Assembly (NCBI GenBank): GCA_017622495.1
Contig: JAGAQY010000032.1
Coordinates: 1-64,000, forward strand
Direction of reading: 5' to 3'
DNA from: Bacteroidaceae bacterium
GTDB taxonomy: Bacteria; Bacteroidota; Bacteroidia; Bacteroidales; Bacteroidaceae
DNA length: 64,000 bases
Shown one piece after another: positions 58,950 through 64,000 of this stretch. Made by a program: the position numbers and the translations under genes. The notes beneath the pieces were generated by a model that searched no databases, was not told where the DNA came from, and worked only from the letters and a program-made list of their open reading frames with translations. Numbering within the stretch: position 1 is the first letter of the stretch; every line of letters begins with the position of its first letter.

Positions 58950-59986
58950 TGGAACCTAAGAAGACACCTATATCTACCCTTGGCGAGTTTGGCCTCATCC
59001 GTCATCTCACCGAGGACATCAAGCTGGAGAACGCCTCATCAAAATATGGCATCGGCGACGACTGTGCCGTCCTTGAGTACCCCGACAAGCAGGTGCTTGT
59101 CACTACAGACCTGCTCATGGAGGGTGTACACTTCGACCTCACCTACGTCCCCCTCAAGCATCTCGGATACAAAGCTGTGATGGTCAACCTTTCTGACATC
59201 TATGCCATGAACGGAACGCCCCGTCAAATCACCGTATCGCTGGCTATCAGCAAACGTTTCGGCGTAGAAGACCTGGAAGACCTGTATGCAGGCATGCGAC
59301 TGGCCTGTGAGGCGCATCACGTAGATATTGTCGGCGGTGACACCACCTCCTCCCTTACCGGACTTGCCATCAGCATAACCGCTATCGGCGATGCCCCTAA
59401 AGACAAGGTAGTATATCGCAATGGTGCCCACGAGACCGACCTGATCTGCGTATCAGGCAATCTGGGAGCAGCCTATATGGGACTGCAGCTACTCGAGCGT
59501 GAGAAGAACGTGTTCATGGGCGAGAGCACTAACGTGCAGCCCGACTTTGCCGGCAAGGAATACCTGCTCGAGCGCCAGCTAAAGCCTGAAGCACGCGGCG
59601 ACATCATCCGTGCTCTCGCCGAAGCAGACATCAAGCCTACAGCCATGATGGACATCTCCGATGGCCTATCCTCTGAGCTCATGCACATCTGCCGACAGAG
59701 CGGAACGGGCTGCCGAGTATATGAAGAGCACATACCTCTCGACTACCAAACAGCCGTCATGGCCGAAGAGTTCAACATGAATGTCAGCACCTGTGCCCTC
59801 AATGGCGGTGAAGACTACGAGCTGCTGTTCACCGTACCCCTGGCCGACTACGACAAGGTAAGCAAAATCAAGGATGTACGCCTCATCGGGCACATCACCA
59901 AGCCGGAACTTGGCTGCATGCTCATCACACGTGACGGTGGCGAGATGGAGCTGAAAGCCCAAGGCTGGCAGGCACTCACAGAATAG
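58949..59986 (+). CDS. thiL: Thiamine-monophosphate kinase
   Basis: A 345-residue enzyme of the AIR-synthase-like superfamily phosphorylating thiamine monophosphate to the diphosphate. Motifs: GIGDDCAVLEYPDKQVLVTT, DLLMEGVHFDLTY, AVMVNLSDIYAMNGTPRQIT, DIVGGDTTSSLTGLAIS (about 129-145) and MDISDGLSSELMHICRQSG; also LNGGEDYELLFTV. Start ATG overlaps the stop of punA by one base (TAATG), so the two are translationally coupled. No other thiamine gene is nearby. Confidence 0.95.
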   Translation: MEPKKTPISTLGEFGLIRHLTEDIKLENASSKYGIGDDCAVLEYPDKQVLVTTDLLMEGVHFDLTYVPLKHLGYKAVMVNLSDIYAMNGTPRQITVSLAISKRFGVEDLEDLYAGMRLACEAHHVDIVGGDTTSSLTGLAISITAIGDAPKDKVVYRNGAHETDLICVSGNLGAAYMGLQLLEREKNVFMGESTNVQPDFAGKEYLLERQLKPEARGDIIRALAEADIKPTAMMDISDGLSSELMHICRQSGTGCRVYEEHIPLDYQTAVMAEEFNMNVSTCALNGGEDYELLFTVPLADYDKVSKIKDVRLIGHITKPELGCMLITRDGGEMELKAQGWQALTE

Positions 59987-60015
59987 AGACTAATTTACAT
60001 CAAAAAAACAATCAC

Positions 60016-61998
60016 ATGAATAAAAGGACATTTATATCCTTTGCCATAGGCATAGCAGCCATTGCAAGCATAGCACAGACAATCCCCAACGGCAATCCTC
60101 ACCGTTTTCGTGCTACACAGAACCCCATCATTACACACAAGCATACAGCAGACCCCGCTCCTTTTGTCAAGGGAGACACACTATACCTCTATACAGGAGT
60201 TGACTTCGCCGGCAATCAGGGAGGCTACAAGATGCACGAATGGGCTCTCTTCACAACCACCGACATGATGAACTGGACAGAGCACAAGAGTCCGCTCCAC
60301 GTCGACGAGTTCAAATGGCAAAATTCACATGCCGCCTATGCAGCCCATGTAGCCGAGAAGGACGGCAAGTACTACTTCTATGTATCGACCAACTGGTGCG
60401 GTATCGGTGTGGCAGTAGCAGACTCGCCCTACGGCCCCTTCAAAGACGTGTTGGGCAAGCCATTACTCACCAATGCCGACTGCCCTGGCACCGACCATTC
60501 ATGGGCCTGCATCGACCCTGCCATCTACCAAGACGAGGAGGGAAATGCATGGATCTACTGGGGAAACCGCCGATGCTTTGCCGCCAAACTGAAGCCCAAC
60601 ATGATAGAGATCGACGGAGAGGTGATGGACATCACTCCCGAGGGTTCCAACTTTACAGAAGCTCCTTGGGTACACAAGCACAACGGGAAGTACTATCTGA
60701 CCTTTGCTACGGGATGGCCCGAGAAGTTGGGTTATGCCATAGGCGATACACCCATAGGTCCGTTTAAGTACAAAGGCATCTTCTCTGAGGTAGCAGGCAA
60801 CAGCAACACCACCCACCCCGGCATTGTAGAGTTTAAGGGCAAGACCATCCTCTTCACCCACAATGGTGCCCTGCATACCGGCACCAGCTATTCACGCTCT
60901 GTATGCGCACAGGAGTTGAAGTACGACAAGGAAGGCAACATCACGAAGTGCGATATAACCACCGATGGCGTGCCCTATCTGCAAGAGTATTACGACCGCA
61001 AAGCCAAGGAGGAGAAAGCAGCCCGCAAGATGGAGAAAAAGATGGGCGCCTACCTCATGGTATACCACAAGGATGCCGACCACGGCCTGCACATGGCCAT
61101 CAGCTACGATGGCTATGAGTTCATCGCCCTCAACGAGGATAAGCCCCTCATCGCTGGCGACACCATCGCCATGCAGAAGGGCATACGCGACCCGCATATC
61201 TTCCGTGGCCCCGACGGCGCCTTCTACCTCGCCATGACCGACCTCCACGTGTTTGGCGTGCGCGACGGCCACCGCACCACGGAGTGGGAGCGCGACGGAC
61301 GCAAGTATGGTTGGGGAAACAATCGCGGACTCGTACTCATGAAGAGTACCGACCTGAAACACTGGACCCGCACCAACCTCAACTTCCAGAAGATGGGAGG
61401 CAAGTGGGCCGAAGTGGGCTGTGTGTGGGCTCCCGAGACTTGCTACGACTATGAGAAAGGCAAGCTGTTCCTGCACTTTACCACCCGTTTCGGCAACGGG
61501 CGCAACATGATATACTACGTCTACATGAATGATGACTTCACGGCCATGGACAGTGAGCCCCAACTCCTGTTTGAGGCTCCCGAAGGCCGATACAACGTGA
61601 TCGACAGCGACATCATGTACCACGACGGCACCTATCACCTCTACTACGTATCACACGAGCGCGGCGCAACCATCAAGCATGCCACAGCAGCCGACATCAA
61701 AGGTCCCTACACGATGGACGAGCACTACTACGACGGCGTAAAGACCAGCCACGAGGCTCCCAACTGCTGGAAGCGTATCGGTGAAGACACATGGGTGGTG
61801 ATGCACGACAACTTCCATGCCCACCCCCACAACTTCGGTTTCACCGAGACACACGACTTCATCCACTACACCCCACTGGGCAATTTTGGCGATGGCAAGA
61901 TGACACGCACCAACTTCGCAGAGCAGAAGCACGGTGCCATCATCCACATCACCAAGAAGGAGGCCAAGATGCTGGAGAGGTATTGGAACAAGAAGTAA
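60016..61998 (+). CDS. Tandem GH43 family glycosidase, secreted
   Basis: A 660-residue exported glycoside hydrolase with signal peptide (about 1-20, ending SIAQT). It contains two five-bladed-propeller domains. In the first (about 30-325) the expected three acidic residues are Asp 46 (TADPAPF), Asp 167 (ACIDPAIY) and Glu 215 (NFTEAPWVH). In the second (about 345-655) plausible equivalents are Asp 392 (IRDPHIF), Asp 532 (IDSDIMYHDG) and Glu 580 (SHEAPNCW), with WAPETCYDYEKGKLFLHF between. GH43 enzymes are arabinofuranosidases, xylosidases or galactanases. Both domains look active, which suggests two specificities in one polypeptide. It lies 29 bases after thiL. No SusC/D gene is close. Confidence 0.88.
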   Translation: MNKRTFISFAIGIAAIASIAQTIPNGNPHRFRATQNPIITHKHTADPAPFVKGDTLYLYTGVDFAGNQGGYKMHEWALFTTTDMMNWTEHKSPLHVDEFKWQNSHAAYAAHVAEKDGKYYFYVSTNWCGIGVAVADSPYGPFKDVLGKPLLTNADCPGTDHSWACIDPAIYQDEEGNAWIYWGNRRCFAAKLKPNMIEIDGEVMDITPEGSNFTEAPWVHKHNGKYYLTFATGWPEKLGYAIGDTPIGPFKYKGIFSEVAGNSNTTHPGIVEFKGKTILFTHNGALHTGTSYSRSVCAQELKYDKEGNITKCDITTDGVPYLQEYYDRKAKEEKAARKMEKKMGAYLMVYHKDADHGLHMAISYDGYEFIALNEDKPLIAGDTIAMQKGIRDPHIFRGPDGAFYLAMTDLHVFGVRDGHRTTEWERDGRKYGWGNNRGLVLMKSTDLKHWTRTNLNFQKMGGKWAEVGCVWAPETCYDYEKGKLFLHFTTRFGNGRNMIYYVYMNDDFTAMDSEPQLLFEAPEGRYNVIDSDIMYHDGTYHLYYVSHERGATIKHATAADIKGPYTMDEHYYDGVKTSHEAPNCWKRIGEDTWVVMHDNFHAHPHNFGFTETHDFIHYTPLGNFGDGKMTRTNFAEQKHGAIIHITKKEAKMLERYWNKK

Positions 61999-62024
61999 CG
62001 GTCCCTCTGGTATACAAAAGGAAA

Positions 62025-62058
62025 CACCCCCTGCTGCAGTCCGTTGCAGCAGGGGGTG
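62025..62058. terminator. Hairpin between GH43 and murE
   Basis: CACCCCCTGCTGCA and TGCAGCAGGGGGTG form a perfect 14-bp stem with loop GTCCGT between the convergent genes. There is no long T-run. Confidence 0.8.
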
Positions 62059-62077
62059 CTCATTATTGCGTTTTCAG

Positions 62078-63529
62078 TCACACGGCAAATGTATCACGCA
62101 GCACTTCCTTGTCGTCGAAGTGATGCTTCACCCCCTTTATGTCCTGATAGTTCTCGTGCCCCTTGCCGGCAACGAGGATGACATCGCCCTTCTCGGCAAG
62201 CATGCAGGCCGTGCGTATGGCCTCACGACGGTCAACGATGGAGATCACGCAGGACTTCTGCGCAGGAGTGAGCCCCGCAAGCATGTCATTGATGATGTCT
62301 TGCGGCTCCTCGAAACGGGGGTTATCGCTGGTGATGATGACCCTGTCGCTCCCCTTCACGGCCTCCTGAGCCATGATGGGGCGCTTGCCCTTGTCGCGGT
62401 TGCCACCGGCACCTACCACGGTGATGACCTTGCCCTTGCCACCCTGCACCTCGTGAATGGCACTCAGCACATTGGCTATGGCATCGGGAGTGTGGGCATA
62501 GTCGACAATGGCGGTGAAGCCCTGCGGGGAGTGTACGGCATCGAAGCGTCCGTTCACGGGGCGCAACGTGCTGAGCACGGTGAGCACCTCTTCGGGGCGC
62601 TTGCCCAAGAGGCAGGCTGTGCCATATACGGCAAGGAGGTTACTGGCGTTGAACTTACCGATGAACTGCACGAACACCTCCACGCCGTTGATGTCGAGCA
62701 TCATGCCGTCGAAGTAGTGCTCGAGGATACGTCCCTTGAAGTCGGCCAGGCTACGGAGCGAGTAGGTATACACCTTGGCACGCGTGTTCTGCGTCATCAC
62801 CAGTCCGTTCTTGTCGTCGAGGTTGGTCACCACGAAAGCATCCTTGGGCAGTGCATCGAAGAAGGCCTTCTTGGCACGCAGGTAGTTGTCCACGGTCTTG
62901 TGATAGTCCATATGGTCGCGCGTGAGGTTGGTGAAGATACCTCCTGCAAACTTAAGTCCACCGATACGGCGCTGTGCCACGGAGTGTGAGCTCACCTCCA
63001 TGAATACATACTTGCAGCCCTCATCAGCCATACGTCCCAGCAGGGCATTGAGGGTGATGGCATCGGGCGTGGTATGCTCGGTAGGGATGGCCTCGCCATC
63101 TATGTAGTTGCATACGGTAGAGATGAGTCCGACCTTATATCCCATCGCGCGGAACATGTCATATAGGAGTGTCGCGATGGTGGTCTTGCCATTGGTGCCG
63201 GTGACACCTATCAGCCTCACCTTCTCCGTAGGATGATCATGGAAGGCCGTAGCGATAGGGCCTACGGCTTCTTCGCTGTCGGCCACACGGACGTAGGTGA
63301 TGCCTTCGGTCAACGACTCGGGCAACTGCTCACACACGATGGCTACAGCCCCCTTGTCAATGGCGCCTTGTATATATTTATGTCCGTCGACCTGTGTGCC
63401 ACGCATAGCCACAAAAAGATGGCCGGCTGCGATACGGCGCGAGTCGATATGCACATCGGCAATGTCGCACTGCGCATTGCCAATGACCTCTTCTACACGT
63501 AATCCTTTGATGATGTCTGAGAGTAACAT
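62078..63529 (-). CDS. murE: UDP-MurNAc-tripeptide ligase (meso-DAP)
   Basis: A 483-residue Mur ligase that adds the third residue of the stem peptide. N-terminal [23 protein letters not shown] loop [18 protein letters not shown] (about 109-126); [20 protein letters not shown]; carboxylated-Lys region [10 protein letters not shown]; and [15 protein letters not shown]. The specificity motif DNPR (402-405) is the one that binds meso-diaminopimelate, so the wall is of the DAP type. It follows ftsI with a 197-base repeat-rich gap, and its downstream neighbours are not the usual mraY genes. Confidence 0.97.
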   Translation of the reverse strand: MLLSDIIKGLRVEEVIGNAQCDIADVHIDSRRIAAGHLFVAMRGTQVDGHKYIQGAIDKGAVAIVCEQLPESLTEGITYVRVADSEEAVGPIATAFHDHPTEKVRLIGVTGTNGKTTIATLLYDMFRAMGYKVGLISTVCNYIDGEAIPTEHTTPDAITLNALLGRMADEGCKYVFMEVSSHSVAQRRIGGLKFAGGIFTNLTRDHMDYHKTVDNYLRAKKAFFDALPKDAFVVTNLDDKNGLVMTQNTRAKVYTYSLRSLADFKGRILEHYFDGMMLDINGVEVFVQFIGKFNASNLLAVYGTACLLGKRPEEVLTVLSTLRPVNGRFDAVHSPQGFTAIVDYAHTPDAIANVLSAIHEVQGGKGKVITVVGAGGNRDKGKRPIMAQEAVKGSDRVIITSDNPRFEEPQDIINDMLAGLTPAQKSCVISIVDRREAIRTACMLAEKGDVILVAGKGHENYQDIKGVKHHFDDKEVLRDTFAV

Positions 63530-63540
63530 ATTATTTCCTT

Positions 63541-63720
63541 TTTTTAGTTATTAAAGGGAGTTATGTGTTTTGTGTAGTTATAAGGAGTTAAAGGGAGTTA
63601 GTCGCTCCGCTCCTTGGGAGATAAAGGCCATTAGCTTTTTCGCACGTAAGGACATTTAGCCTTTATCTCCATTTATCTCCATTTATCTCCTTCTATCTCC
63701 TTCTATCTCCTAAAACATTT
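63541..63720. repeat. GGAGTTAAAGGGAG-type repeat, copy 2
   Basis: AAGGGAGTTATGTG and AAGGAGTTAAAGGGAGTTAG on the left, middle AGTCGCTCCGCTCCTTGGGA, a loosely inverted GGCCATTAGC/TTTAGCC pair, and five CTCCATTTATCTCCTTCTA-type units on the right (63660-63712). It is related to 29398-29516. Confidence 0.75.
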
Positions 63721-63726
63721 AGCATC

Positions 63727-64000
63727 TTACTTCAACTTCAAATATATGGTCTGTCCTTTACGGACCGCATTGCCATGAGGTATGCTCTGCGAATACACCT
63801 TGCCCTTGCCCGAGATATTCACCTTGAGTCCACATGCCTCAAGCATATACAGGGCGTCTTTGGCTCCGAGCCCCTTCACATTGGGAACCTTTCCTTCGGC
63901 AGGGGTAAAGTCCACCTCGGTGAGTTGCAGTTGCTCTCCTGTATTTTTCACTTCGCCCCATATCGCTCTTTCTTTATTGTAGGCCTGATCGGCATTCCAT
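63727..64000 (-). CDS. ftsI: FtsI-type PBP, C-terminal PASTA end only
   Basis: The last 90 codons of a gene that enters from the right edge. The reading WNADQAYNKERAIWGEV is open to base 64000. The final 65 residues form a PASTA domain (GKVPNVKGLGAKDALYMLEA, CGLKVNISGKGKVYSQSIPH, ending RKGQTIYLKLK). Division-specific penicillin-binding proteins of Bacteroidetes end in PASTA and their gene precedes murE, as here; this makes FtsI (PBP3-like transpeptidase) the best call although its catalytic part is outside the window. Confidence 0.85.
   Translation of the reverse strand, partial: WNADQAYNKERAIWGEVKNTGEQLQLTEVDFTPAEGKVPNVKGLGAKDALYMLEACGLKVNISGKGKVYSQSIPHGNAVRKGQTIYLKLK

Noticed and set aside
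49968-61998. The 12.4 kb between murE and mraY as a mobile island
   Set aside because: Its genes are core functions (DUF349, ExbB/D, tRNA, sppA, lpxK, punA, thiL) with no integrase, transposase or end repeats; rearrangement is a better explanation than insertion of a mobile element.

Overview
The window is chromosomal DNA from a member of the Bacteroidales, probably Bacteroidaceae or Prevotellaceae. The evidence is a SusC/SusD pair, Bacteroidetes promoters (TAnnTTTG at -7), near absence of Shine-Dalgarno sites, and lineage-typical families (DUF3109, DUF1599, DUF3244, paired ExbD genes, the folE-SPOR-tpiA-DoxX-DUF1599 order). Most of it is housekeeping core. The first 20 kb is accessory.

Left edge (1-1.45 kb): the 5' part of a DUF3987-like gene, a stretch rich in palindromes, and a small gene apparently split by a REP-like hairpin. 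Next (1.48-11.22 kb) is the most interesting locus, a complete leftward operon with its own promoter and terminator that I read as a RiPP (ribosomally made, post-translationally modified peptide) cluster. In transcription order it encodes a DUF3244 secreted protein, a glycosyltransferase-like protein, a 54-residue precursor peptide with a Gly-Gly leader (9758-9922), a radical SAM/SPASM maturase, an outer-membrane barrel, a LanC-like protein, a second glycosyltransferase, a C39-peptidase ABC exporter and a very short HlyD-like adaptor. A divergent TPR lipoprotein with a cytoplasmic tail is the likely regulator. It faces a SusC-SusD-lipoprotein operon that ends in a truncated copy of the same kind of regulator.

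Middle (19-39.6 kb): a FucP-type sugar permease, gyrB, mtgA, a DUF3109 gene and a four-helix-bundle gene embedded in purine/pyrimidine repeats, then gpmI, a LeuA-family gene, asnS, an rRNA pseudouridine synthase with a long disordered arm, purB, dnaG, folE, a SPOR protein, tpiA, a DoxX-like protein, DUF1599 and an M23/LysM peptidase.

Right (39.7-64 kb): a division and cell wall (dcw) set on the minus strand that is broken into pieces: ftsI(partial)-murE, then 12.4 kb of other genes, then mraY-murD-ftsW, then two envelope-protein genes where murG is expected, then murC and ftsQ. ftsA and ftsZ do not follow. The 12.4 kb between murE and mraY holds a DUF349 gene, an Lrp regulator, an ExbB-ExbD-ExbD operon, tRNA-Ser(GGA), and a plus-strand run sppA-lpxK-punA-thiL-GH43.

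A feature of the whole window is intergenic DNA built from imperfect iterations of a short word, often in two inverted arms around a core, with a different word at each locus. At least a dozen such places are visible.
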